Assembly (NCBI GenBank): GCA_002482885.1
Contig: DLGW01000005.1
Location: 66,533-130,532 of the forward strand
DNA from: Flavobacteriaceae bacterium UBA7684
GTDB taxonomy: Bacteria > Bacteroidota > Bacteroidia > Flavobacteriales > Flavobacteriaceae
Length of the DNA stretch: 64,000 nucleotides
Direction of reading: 5' to 3'
The notes beneath the pieces were generated by a model that was not told where the DNA came from, ran no database searches, and saw nothing but the letters and a program-made list of their open reading frames with translations. Positions 18,721 to 26,381 of the stretch are shown one piece after another. How positions within the stretch are numbered: the first letter of the stretch is position 1; the number at the start of each line of letters is the position of its first letter. Position numbers and translations under genes: made by a program.

Positions 18721-18752
18721 CTTATATCAATGACCTTAAAACTTTGTTACCC
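18721..18752 (-). promoter_or_regulatory. ECF-type promoter motif, copy 4
   Basis: On the minus strand GGGTAACAAA, 12 bases, TTGATATAAG. The spacer is unlike the other three copies. It lies in the divergent region 44 bases before the sigma gene and points away from it, so it could be a second promoter for the 147-residue protein or a site affecting sigma expression. Confidence 0.6.
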
Positions 18753-18796
18753 TAATCGGGTTATTTTTTTTAAATTAGCCAATAAACCAGGGAATT

Positions 18797-19378
18797 ATGA
18801 TTGAAAAAAAAGGCCATCCAGATCAAATGTATATTGATGGATTAAGTCAAAATAATACTGCTGTAATTCAATCGATTTACAAAAAATTTGTGCCCAAAGT
18901 AAAATACTACATCTGCACCAACAGCGGAGACGACGATCAAGCACAAGATGTTGTTCAGGAAGTTCTCATAACGATTTATAACCAAGCAAAGACTAACGGA
19001 TTGCTATTGACTTGTCCGTTTGATGCTTACTTTTTTCTGCTTTGTAAAAGGCGTTGGCTCAATGAATTAAAAAAATCATCCAATAAAGAGGTAACATTCA
19101 GGGATGAAAATGTATCTATAGAGGAATCGGTTCAAGAAATGACTTTTCAAACCGAAGTTTTTGAGGACAAGCAATCGTTATTCGATGAAATGTTTCAAAA
19201 GCTAGGCGAGAAATGTCAAGAAGTACTCAAGCTAAGTTTTGTAACCAAAACGATGGAAGAGGTAGCCGAAATATTGAACGTAACGTATGGCTATGTCCGC
19301 AAAAAGAAATCACTTTGCACCGGTCAGTTAACGGAAATGATTCAAAAATCAAACAGATACAAATCATTAAAAAGGTAG
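18797..19378 (+). CDS. ECF-type RNA polymerase sigma factor
   Basis: 193 residues, the usual ECF length. Region 2 is seen at about 20-95 (DDDQAQDVVQEVLITIYNQ and PFDAYFFLLCKRRWLNELKK) and region 4 at about 135-180 (KCQEVLKLSF, then TMEEVAEILNVTYGYVRKKK, a helix-turn-helix). It redirects RNA polymerase to its own set of promoters. The gene for a membrane TPR protein begins three bases after the stop, the position usually taken by an anti-sigma factor. The four spaced motifs to its left are the obvious candidate targets. Confidence 0.85.
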   Translation: MIEKKGHPDQMYIDGLSQNNTAVIQSIYKKFVPKVKYYICTNSGDDDQAQDVVQEVLITIYNQAKTNGLLLTCPFDAYFFLLCKRRWLNELKKSSNKEVTFRDENVSIEESVQEMTFQTEVFEDKQSLFDEMFQKLGEKCQEVLKLSFVTKTMEEVAEILNVTYGYVRKKKSLCTGQLTEMIQKSNRYKSLKR

Positions 19379-19381
19379 GTC

Positions 19382-20104
19382 ATGAACGAGCAATTGTATA
19401 TAGCATTCGAAAATTATTTCAATAATGAAATGTCGGAGTCAGCCAAATTGGAATTTGAAAACCAACTTCAAAATGATGCCGACATGCAACAGAAATTTGA
19501 AATATATAAAGAAACAACGCAGTTTTTATCAGCAAAATTTGATTCAGAAACCATCGCTTTTAAAGAAAATTTGAAGGCTATTTCAAACGATAATTTTTCT
19601 AAAACCAACGAAAGCAAATCAAAAGTTATTGCCTTCACGCCATGGTATTATGCCGTTGCAGCATCAGTTGTAATTGCGCTCGGAACTTGGTTTATGATGC
19701 AGGGAAATCCGGAGTATGGTGATTTCAACCAACATGAGAATGCTTATTTTACAGAGCGAAGCGTTGGGGATGAAAATCTAAATGAAGCACAAAATGCTTT
19801 CAACCAAAAAGATTATAAAAGAGCAGTGGCTTCCTTTCAAAAAGTGCCGAATTTAGCTAGTCCGGAATTGCAATATTTTTACGCGATTGCCTTAATTGAA
19901 ACCAATGATTATGTAAAAGCCGAAGCGTTTTTAAACGAAATAAAATCGGGAACTTCTGTTTATAAAGACAAAGCCACTTGGTATTTGGCATTATCTAATT
20001 TAAAGCAAGAGAAATTGGAAGAATGTAAGACCTATCTAATTCAAATTCCGGCTGATGCTGAAGATTACACCAAAGCCCAAAAATTATTAAAAGACCTAGA
20101 GTAG
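19382..20104 (+). CDS. Membrane TPR protein, candidate anti-sigma factor
   Basis: 240 residues. The N-terminal 85 residues are helical and acidic, without a signal peptide, followed by one transmembrane segment (about 88-106, WYYAVAASVVIALGTWFMM) and a C-terminal set of TPR helices (about 130-240). This fits a cytoplasmic sigma-binding part, an anchor and a periplasmic TPR sensor. No zinc-binding HxxxCxxC motif of the ZAS anti-sigma family is present. Translation is coupled to the sigma gene (three-base gap). The anti-sigma role rests on position and topology only. Confidence 0.68.
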   Translation: MNEQLYIAFENYFNNEMSESAKLEFENQLQNDADMQQKFEIYKETTQFLSAKFDSETIAFKENLKAISNDNFSKTNESKSKVIAFTPWYYAVAASVVIALGTWFMMQGNPEYGDFNQHENAYFTERSVGDENLNEAQNAFNQKDYKRAVASFQKVPNLASPELQYFYAIALIETNDYVKAEAFLNEIKSGTSVYKDKATWYLALSNLKQEKLEECKTYLIQIPADAEDYTKAQKLLKDLE

Positions 20105-20106
20105 AA

Positions 20107-20138
20107 CTTAGTACCTTAGCGCCTCAGAATCTTAGTTC
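20107..20138 (+). repeat. 8-bp tandem tract, four units
   Basis: CTTAGTAC, CTTAGCGC, CTCAGAAT and CTTAGTTC follow one another directly between the TPR gene and tatD. The type resembles the tracts near 35.9, 39.7 and 58.5 kb. Confidence 0.6.
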
Positions 20139-20149
20139 CTTTAAACCCA

Positions 20150-20920
20150 ATGATTTTAACCGATACACATACACATCTTTACTCCGAAGAATTTCAAAAC
20201 GACCGAACGGCAATGATTCTTCGGGCCATCGATGCCGGTGTTTCTCGCCTTTTTGTGCCTTCAATTGATTCGACTTACACCCAAAAAATGTACGATTTGG
20301 AAACCCAATTTCCGGATAATGTTTTTTTAATGATGGGTTTGCATCCGTGTTATGTAAAACCGGAAACCTATCAGGAAGAATTGGCTCATGTGGAAACGGA
20401 ATTGTCTAATCGGCATTTTTATACCGTTGGTGAAATCGGCATTGATTTGTATTGGGACAAAACGACTTTGGCTATCCAGCAAGAAGCTTTTCAACGCCAA
20501 ATCCAATTGGCTAAAAAACACCGATTAGCCATCAACATTCACTGTCGCGATGCGTTTGATGAAGTTTTCGAAGTTTTAGACGGTGAAAAGGCAACCGATT
20601 TATTCGGAATTTTTCATTGCTTTACCGGTGATTTTGGTCAGGCCAAAAGAGCCATTGATTTGAATATGAAACTTGGAATCGGCGGAGTCGCTACTTTCAA
20701 AAACGGAAAGATTGACCAGTTTTTGAACGAAATCGATTTACAACACATTGTCCTTGAAACAGATTCGCCCTATTTGGCGCCGGTGCCTTTTCGCGGCAAG
20801 CGAAATGAAAGTAGCTATACCAAATTAGTAGCCGAAAAATTAGCCCAGATTTATCAAGTTCCATTAGAAGAAATTGCCCGAATTACTACAGAAAATTCTA
20901 AAGCTATTTTTGGGATTTAA
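20150..20920 (+). CDS. TatD family metal-dependent hydrolase
   Basis: 256 residues, the normal size. Metal ligands are visible as His7 and His9 in LTDTHTHLY, Glu in VGEIGIDLYW, His in INIHCRDAF, His in IFHCFTGD, and Asp in ETDSPYLAP. TatD enzymes are cytoplasmic metal-dependent hydrolases, mostly 3'-5' DNA exonucleases. The ATG at 20150 directly precedes the first motif. The gene probably has its own transcription start, since it is unrelated to the sigma operon before it. Confidence 0.92.
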   Translation: MILTDTHTHLYSEEFQNDRTAMILRAIDAGVSRLFVPSIDSTYTQKMYDLETQFPDNVFLMMGLHPCYVKPETYQEELAHVETELSNRHFYTVGEIGIDLYWDKTTLAIQQEAFQRQIQLAKKHRLAINIHCRDAFDEVFEVLDGEKATDLFGIFHCFTGDFGQAKRAIDLNMKLGIGGVATFKNGKIDQFLNEIDLQHIVLETDSPYLAPVPFRGKRNESSYTKLVAEKLAQIYQVPLEEIARITTENSKAIFGI

Positions 20921-20983
20921 CGAAGAAATTATCATAAATTGAGTTTTTTTTTGTTCTTTTGTTCATCAAAATTGAAAGACTAA

Positions 20984-22120
20984 ATGCAGAAATTCGATTC
21001 TATTCGTCCGTTTTATGATACAGAAGTGAATGAAGCCATTCAATCTGCTGTTAATCATCCGATGATGAAAGCTTTAATGGGTTTCACATTTCCCGATGTA
21101 GAGGAAGAAGTATGGAAGAGCCAACTTCAAAAAACACATTCCATCCGTGACTTCCAGTGCAATTTTATATATCAGGCCGTACAAAAAGTACTGAAGAAAA
21201 GTTCGGAAGGGTTAACGACTTCTGGTTTTGAAAAATTACAATCGAATACTTCTTATCTTTTTATTTCCAATCACCGAGATATTATTTTGGATACTTCGTT
21301 GCTAAATGTGGCGCTATTCGACCACGGATTAGTAATGACGGCTTCAGCGATTGGTGATAATTTGGTTCAAAAGTCATTTCTGAAAACATTGTCGAAACTC
21401 AACAGAAACTTTTTAGTACAACGAGGTTTGTCGCCAAGAGAGTTATTGGAAAGTTCCAAATTATTATCGGAATATATTGGTCATTTATTATTGCGCGAAA
21501 ACCGTTCCGTATGGATTGCCCAACGCGAAGGAAGAACCAAAGACGGTAATGATGCAACTCATTCAGGCGTTTTGAAAATGCTCGGAATGGGTTCGGATGA
21601 AAAAAGTTTGATGGACTATTTCAAAAAGATAAAGATTGTTCCGGTTTCCATTTCTTACGAATATGATCCCACGGATGCTTTGAAAATGCCACAGTTAATT
21701 GCAGAAGCTAAAAATGAAATCTACATTAAAGAGAAGAACGAAGATTTTGTAACACTTTTGAGTGGAATCATTGGTCAAAAGAAACGCATTCACATTCATG
21801 TCGGCGATGTTCTAGACAAAGAGTTGGATGCAATTAAAACTGAATTTGACAATAATAATAAGCAAATTCAAGCATTGACACAAGCTATAGACGATTCTAT
21901 TTTGCAGAGTTATATGTTGTGGCCAACAAATTATATCGCTTATGATTTGTTGCATAAAACAGATCAATACGCTGCCTTTTACACCGAAAATGAAAAGTCG
22001 CTTTTCGAAAGAAGATTAGAAATGAAAATAGACGAGAACAATCCGCAAATGGTGGAAAGTTTCTTGGCGATGTATGCCAATCCGGTAGTGAATAAATCCA
22101 AATATCATAATGCAATCTAA
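20984..22120 (+). CDS. 1-acyl-sn-glycerol-3-phosphate acyltransferase-like enzyme
   Basis: 378 residues, a PlsC-type domain in the first 250. The acceptor motif reads FISNHRDIILD (block I) and the substrate-binding block reads WIAQREGRTKDGNDATHSGV. The spacing His to Asp in block I is one residue longer than the textbook HX4D. It should acylate a lysophospholipid or related acceptor at the inner membrane. It lacks clear transmembrane segments. The stop overlaps the start of the asparaginase gene by 11 bases, so the two are translationally coupled although their functions are unrelated. Confidence 0.82.
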   Translation: MQKFDSIRPFYDTEVNEAIQSAVNHPMMKALMGFTFPDVEEEVWKSQLQKTHSIRDFQCNFIYQAVQKVLKKSSEGLTTSGFEKLQSNTSYLFISNHRDIILDTSLLNVALFDHGLVMTASAIGDNLVQKSFLKTLSKLNRNFLVQRGLSPRELLESSKLLSEYIGHLLLRENRSVWIAQREGRTKDGNDATHSGVLKMLGMGSDEKSLMDYFKKIKIVPVSISYEYDPTDALKMPQLIAEAKNEIYIKEKNEDFVTLLSGIIGQKKRIHIHVGDVLDKELDAIKTEFDNNNKQIQALTQAIDDSILQSYMLWPTNYIAYDLLHKTDQYAAFYTENEKSLFERRLEMKIDENNPQMVESFLAMYANPVVNKSKYHNAI

Positions 22121-23138
22121 ACCCAATATATTGCTGGTTTATACTGGTGGCACCATCGGAATGATGAAAGATTTTGAAACTGGTGCGTTAAAAGCTTTCA
22201 ACTTTAAAAAGTTATTGCAGAAAATTCCTGAACTCAAACAATTAGAGTGTAATATAGAAACGGTTTCGTTTGAAAAGCCAATTGACTCTTCGAACATGAA
22301 TCGCGAAAAATGGGTTAAGATTGCCCAAATCATAGAAGATAATTACCAGAATTTTGACGGTTTTGTAGTACTTCACGGTTCGGATACGATGTCTTATTCT
22401 GCTTCAGCCTTAAGTTTTATGTTGGAGAATCTGAACAAGCCTGTTGTATTTACCGGTTCGCAATTGCCCATCGGAGATTTGCGAACAGATGCTAAAGAGA
22501 ATTTAATTACAGCCATTCAAATCGCTTCTTTACAGCATAAAGGGAAACCTGTGATTCAGGAAGTGGGTTTGTATTTTGAATACAAACTATACCGTGGCAA
22601 TCGCACCACGAAAATTAATGCAGAGCATTTTAACGCTTTTACGTCGCCCAATTATCCGCCATTAGCAGAATCGGGTGTGCATTTGACTATCAATCCGAAT
22701 GCGATTTTACAAAAACAATCGGCTAAGAAATTATTGGTACACAAAGAACTCAATGAGGATGTAGTAATTGTCAAAATGTTCCCCGGAATAAACGAATCTG
22801 TTTTATCGGCTATCGTGGCAATTCCCAATTTAAAAGGCATCATTTTGGAGACTTACGGTTCCGGAAATGCGCCAACAGAAGATTGGTTCCTCCAAATTTT
22901 GAAGAAAGCAATCAAGAACGGTTTGCATGTGGTGAATGTTACTCAATGTTCCGGCGGAAGCGTGAATATGGGTCAATATGAAACTAGTACACAGCTCAAA
23001 AAAATAGGCGTAGTTTCAGGGAAAGACATCACTACGGAAGCTGCAATTACCAAACTAATGTACTTACTTGGACAAAATGTAGCGCCAACGGTTTTCAAAA
23101 CTATTTTTGAGACTTCTTTGCGTGGTGAAATGCAGTAA
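22110..23138 (+). CDS. ansA: Type I L-asparaginase
   Basis: 342 residues. The N-terminal VYTGGTIGM motif and the VVLHGSDTMSYSAS motif contain the two nucleophile-related threonines of the asparaginase/glutaminase family; GSQLPIGDLRTDAKENL follows. Without a signal peptide, this is the cytoplasmic type I enzyme that hydrolyses asparagine to aspartate and ammonia. The start ATG lies within the end of the acyltransferase gene. tRNA-Ser follows 59 bases after the stop. Confidence 0.92.
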   Translation: MQSKPNILLVYTGGTIGMMKDFETGALKAFNFKKLLQKIPELKQLECNIETVSFEKPIDSSNMNREKWVKIAQIIEDNYQNFDGFVVLHGSDTMSYSASALSFMLENLNKPVVFTGSQLPIGDLRTDAKENLITAIQIASLQHKGKPVIQEVGLYFEYKLYRGNRTTKINAEHFNAFTSPNYPPLAESGVHLTINPNAILQKQSAKKLLVHKELNEDVVIVKMFPGINESVLSAIVAIPNLKGIILETYGSGNAPTEDWFLQILKKAIKNGLHVVNVTQCSGGSVNMGQYETSTQLKKIGVVSGKDITTEAAITKLMYLLGQNVAPTVFKTIFETSLRGEMQ

Positions 23139-23197
23139 TAAATTACCAAACTAACTTTTTTTACTGAAAAAATTTGTTGTTCTTTGCAACTCCAAAA

Positions 23198-23284
23198 AGA
23201 GAGGTGTCCGAGTGGTTGAAGGAGCAAGCCTGGAAAGTTTGTATGTGGGCAACTGCATCGTGGGTTCGAATCCCATCCTCTCTG
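23198..23284 (+). tRNA. tRNA-Ser (anticodon GGA)
   Basis: A class II tRNA of 87 bases. Acceptor stem AGAGAGG pairs with CCTCTCT, discriminator G, no encoded CCA. D stem TCC/GGA. Anticodon stem CAAGC/GTTTG encloses the loop CTGGAAA, giving GGA. The long variable arm and the T stem GTGGG/CCCAT around TTCGAAT are present. Confidence 0.95.
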
Positions 23285-23291
23285 CGATAAA

Positions 23292-23324
23292 ACCGAAGCA
23301 ATTGCTTCGGTTTTCTTTTTTTTT
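23292..23324 (+). terminator. Terminator of tRNA-Ser
   Basis: ACCGAAGCAATTGCTTCGGT is a perfect 20-base palindrome followed by TTTC and nine T. It begins eight bases after the tRNA. Confidence 0.85.
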
Positions 23325-23374
23325 GAGAAAAAATGGAAAGTTCACTTTCTGATTTTTTCTCAAAAAAAAGAAAA
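23311..23374. repeat. Long near-perfect inverted repeat after tRNA-Ser
   Basis: A 24-base left arm (23311-23334) pairs with a 23-base right arm (23352-23374), differing by one T/A in a homopolymer. Inside it GAAAGT/ACTTTC adds six pairs around a two-base loop. The left arm overlaps the tRNA terminator tail. A further hairpin, AGCCTTT/AAAGGCT, follows at 23376-23392. Confidence 0.7.
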
Positions 23375-23420
23375 CAGCCTTTGAAAAAGGCTTAGTTTTA
23401 TCGACCTAGATTTCCCAAAA

Positions 23421-23441
23421 GGGATCACCTCAGGTAATCCC
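23421..23441. promoter_or_regulatory. 21-bp palindrome upstream of a beta-barrel gene
   Basis: GGGATCACCT, one C, AGGTAATCCC; the arms match at nine of ten positions. It lies 93 bases before the next start codon in an otherwise featureless gap and could be a dimeric regulator site. Confidence 0.4.
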
Positions 23442-23533
23442 GTGTTTAAAATTGAAAACCCCGTTTTGAAGCAAATAATTGTATATTCAACCGAAATAAT
23501 GTACATTCGCTTACAGGATTAAGCCCAATAAAT

Positions 23534-24229
23534 ATGCGAATCAAACTCATCATTTCGATTTTTTTTATGACGCTGAGCAGCTTTGCTCAAGATGTTGAAA
23601 AAGATTTTGATGCTCCGGATTCGCTCTACCGCGAAGACCAATTTTATTTCAACATAACCTACAACACACTGCAAAAGCGTCCGGATGGTTTGAAACAAAA
23701 CAAGCTTTCTTACGGTTTGGCTTTTGGTTTTTTGCGCGATATGCCTGTGAATACAAAGCGAACGGTTTCCTTCGCAGCAGGTTTGGGTTATTCGTTATCA
23801 GTTTTTAATCAAAATATAGGGATTATTGATGTCAATAATGTAACCACTTACCAGATTTTGAACGCTGATAATATTACTTTTTCTAAAAACAAATTGTCTC
23901 TGCACTGTGTCGATTTACCGATTGAATTCAGATGGAGAAATGCAACACCGGACAGTCATAAGTTTTGGAGAGTACATTTAGGAATTAAGTTGAGTTATCT
24001 TTTTCATGACCAATATAAGTTAGAATCTTCACAGGGTAATATTGGGCAAACCAATCTTGAAGACTTAAACGATTTTCATTACGGCATTTATTTGACTACC
24101 GGTTGGAATACATGGAATTTGTATGCTTATTACGGTTTGAATCCATTATTCAAATCTTCCGCTAAAATTGAAGGCCAATCTATTGACATGAATACGGCCA
24201 ACTTTGGTCTGATGTTTTATATTTTATAG
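23534..24229 (+). CDS. Outer-membrane beta-barrel protein (PorT-like fold)
   Basis: 231 residues. Signal peptide (MRIKLIISIFFMTLSSFA), then alternating aromatic and polar strands throughout, ending FGLMFYIL, which is typical of small eight-stranded outer-membrane barrels. Strands such as VDLPIEFRW and VHLGIKLSYLF match the pattern of the PorT/OmpB-barrel group. Whether it is the T9SS component PorT itself cannot be decided here; the usual neighbours of that gene are absent. Its last six bases overlap the converging gene. Confidence 0.7.
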   Translation: MRIKLIISIFFMTLSSFAQDVEKDFDAPDSLYREDQFYFNITYNTLQKRPDGLKQNKLSYGLAFGFLRDMPVNTKRTVSFAAGLGYSLSVFNQNIGIIDVNNVTTYQILNADNITFSKNKLSLHCVDLPIEFRWRNATPDSHKFWRVHLGIKLSYLFHDQYKLESSQGNIGQTNLEDLNDFHYGIYLTTGWNTWNLYAYYGLNPLFKSSAKIEGQSIDMNTANFGLMFYIL

Positions 24230-24829
24230 CCAAACGTAAAGCAATCCTATTTGGGGTACTATGCCGCACAAAAATCCGATCAGCAATTCTTTGTTGGAAT
24301 GGGCTTTCATCACAAGTCTTGAGGAAGCCACCAATCCATTTAATATGATAAAAACGGCCACGAGATTGATAGTATTGATTTCGTTTTTCAGGCTTAAGCC
24401 AATGATAAAAACTGTCAAAGCACTGATGCCAATCATGTGAATACTCGCTTTGATTTTGGCATACAACAACAAAAAAGCAAAAATAGCGCTGATGATTCCG
24501 CCTAAAAAGAAAAAGTATAAAGCCGGAAAACGGTCTACGGTAATGCTTTTTTGAATCAATATGGAAAGCAAAACGATGTGTAACAGTAATGGGATTTTGC
24601 GATGCGAAATATCAGAAAGCATGATGTTGTCAATTTTTCCAAATGTTCTTAATAAGTAAAAAAAAGCTATCGGTAACAAAAAAGTGATGATAACAATCTG
24701 CAAAAACAAGATTAGATATTGTGCCAAAGTAAAGTAACGCCCTTCTAACAATACATAAAAAATAGTCCCTAATAACGGAACGAAAATAGGATGGAAGGCA
24801 TACGAAAAAAAGGGAAGGATTTTTTTCAA
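24224..24829 (-). CDS. Membrane protein, distant PAP2-phosphatase-like
   Basis: 201 residues, about six transmembrane segments. A late SRLVMKAHSNKELLIG segment resembles the third PAP2 phosphatase motif (S-R-x5-H with a following acidic residue), and KASIHMIG sits where the second motif would be. The first, Lys-Arg-Pro motif is not clear (SDISHRKIP may be its remnant). It may act on a lipid phosphate, but a structural role is as likely. It lies 12 bases downstream of rpoN and is probably co-transcribed with it. Confidence 0.6.
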   Translation of the reverse strand: MKKILPFFSYAFHPIFVPLLGTIFYVLLEGRYFTLAQYLILFLQIVIITFLLPIAFFYLLRTFGKIDNIMLSDISHRKIPLLLHIVLLSILIQKSITVDRFPALYFFFLGGIISAIFAFLLLYAKIKASIHMIGISALTVFIIGLSLKNEINTINLVAVFIILNGLVASSRLVMKAHSNKELLIGFLCGIVPQIGLLYVWL

Positions 24830-24841
24830 AGTGATTTTGTT

Positions 24842-26308
24842 TTAAATCTTTTTCCTCATTCTCGCCACAGGAATATCTAATAATTCTCGGTATTTAGCAA
24901 TGGTTCTTCGGGCAATCGGATAGCCTTTTTCTTTAAGTATATCAGCCAATTGATCGTCCGGAAGTGGTTTTGATTTGTCTTCTTCTTCGATAACGGTTTT
25001 CAGAATTTTTTTGATTTCCAGCGTAGAAACATCTTCACCTTGATCGTTTTTCATCGCTTCCGAGAAGAATTCTTTGATGAGTTTTGTGCCATAAGGCGTA
25101 TCGACATATTTACTATTCGCCACACGAGAAACCGTAGAAATGTCCAAACCAACCATGTCGGCGATATCTTTTAGAATCATCGGTTTCAGTTTGGTTTCTT
25201 CACCGTCTAAAAAGAATTCCTGTTGGAAATGCATAATCGCATTCATCGTCACAAAAAGCGTTTCCTGACGTTGGCGAATTGCATCGATAAACCATTTGGC
25301 CGAATCCAATTTCTGCTTGATAAATTGCACCGCATCTTTTTGCGAATGCGATTTGTCACGTGAATCTTTATACGTTTGTAACATTTCCTGGTAATCTTTG
25401 GAAACGTGCAACGTTGGAGCATTTCTGCCGTTTAAAGTCAGTTCCAATTCCCCGTCAACAATTCTGATGGCAAAATCGGGTACGATTTGTTCTACTACAC
25501 GACTGCTGCTGTCAAAAGAACCACCCGGTTTTGGGTTTAGTTTTTCGATTTCTTCAATCGCTTTTTTCAAGCGTTCTTGCGTAATCTCGTATTTCTGAAG
25601 TAGCTTTTCGTAATGTTTTTTGGTAAAAGCGTCAAATTGATTTTCGATGATATCTATCGCCAATTCTACATATTCTGTAGGCGTTTTGTGTTTTAATTGC
25701 AACAACAAACATTCTTGTAAATCACGCGCGCCAACACCTGACGGTTCTAATTCGTGGATGATGTGTAATATTTTTTCCACGATTTTCTCATCGGTATAAA
25801 TCCCTTGGGTAAACGCCATATCATCAACCATATCGGGAACACTTCGGCGTAAATAGCCATCGTCATCGATGCTCCCAACTAAGAACTCCGCAATTTCACG
25901 TTGTTCATCCGATAAGATAAAAGTATTCAACTGGTTGATCAAATCCTGATGAAAACTAACCGGTGCCGCAAAAGGCATCTCGCGGTCATCGTCATCGTCG
26001 CTGTAATTGTTGGATTGTAATTTATAATCCGGTGTTTCGTCGTTGCTTAAGTATTCGTCAATATTGATTTCGTCAGCTTCAATGTTCTCACTTCCTTCAT
26101 AATCATCGTATTCGTCATTGTTGTCAAACTCGTCTTTCTCATACAATTCTTCTTCGTCTTTACCACTTTCCAAAGCAGGATTTTCGACCAATTCCTCTTT
26201 CAGTCTTTGTTCAAAAGCTTGCGTAGGCAATTGAATTAACTTCATCAGCTGGATTTGCTGCGGAGATAATTTTTGTGATAGTTTTAGATTTAGGAACTGT
26301 TTTAACAT
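24842..26308 (-). CDS. rpoN: RNA polymerase sigma-54 factor
   Basis: 488 residues. Region I is the Gln/Leu-rich N-terminus (MLKQFLNLKLSQKLSPQQIQLMKLIQLP, partly quoted), followed by a strongly acidic linker (about 45-110), the core-binding domain, a helix-turn-helix (about 370-400, IADMVGLDISTVSRVANSK) and the RpoN box ARRTIAKYREL near the C-terminus that reads the -24 element. Promoter melting by this factor needs an AAA+ activator, and none is encoded in the window. The short gap upstream holds a 7-bp tandem tract. Confidence 0.96.
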   Translation of the reverse strand: MLKQFLNLKLSQKLSPQQIQLMKLIQLPTQAFEQRLKEELVENPALESGKDEEELYEKDEFDNNDEYDDYEGSENIEADEINIDEYLSNDETPDYKLQSNNYSDDDDDREMPFAAPVSFHQDLINQLNTFILSDEQREIAEFLVGSIDDDGYLRRSVPDMVDDMAFTQGIYTDEKIVEKILHIIHELEPSGVGARDLQECLLLQLKHKTPTEYVELAIDIIENQFDAFTKKHYEKLLQKYEITQERLKKAIEEIEKLNPKPGGSFDSSSRVVEQIVPDFAIRIVDGELELTLNGRNAPTLHVSKDYQEMLQTYKDSRDKSHSQKDAVQFIKQKLDSAKWFIDAIRQRQETLFVTMNAIMHFQQEFFLDGEETKLKPMILKDIADMVGLDISTVSRVANSKYVDTPYGTKLIKEFFSEAMKNDQGEDVSTLEIKKILKTVIEEEDKSKPLPDDQLADILKEKGYPIARRTIAKYRELLDIPVARMRKKI

Positions 26309-26318
26309 TTTTTATTTT

Positions 26319-26377
26319 GTTGTCAGTTGTCAGTTGTCAGTTGTCTGATTTTAACAGAGAACGGAGAACACACAACA
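26319..26377. repeat. 7-bp tandem tract between asnS and rpoN
   Basis: Four units GTTGTCA, GTTGTCA, GTTGTCA, GTTGTCT at 26319-26346, then CAGAGAACGGAGAACAC. Read on the other strand it carries the same words, in the same order, as the segment inside leuS at 42008-42070. Confidence 0.75.
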
Positions 26378-26381
26378 GTTA

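Noticed and set aside
23151..23363. Minus-strand frame across tRNA-Ser
   Set aside because: It covers the tRNA and its hairpins and has no family features; it is a chance frame.
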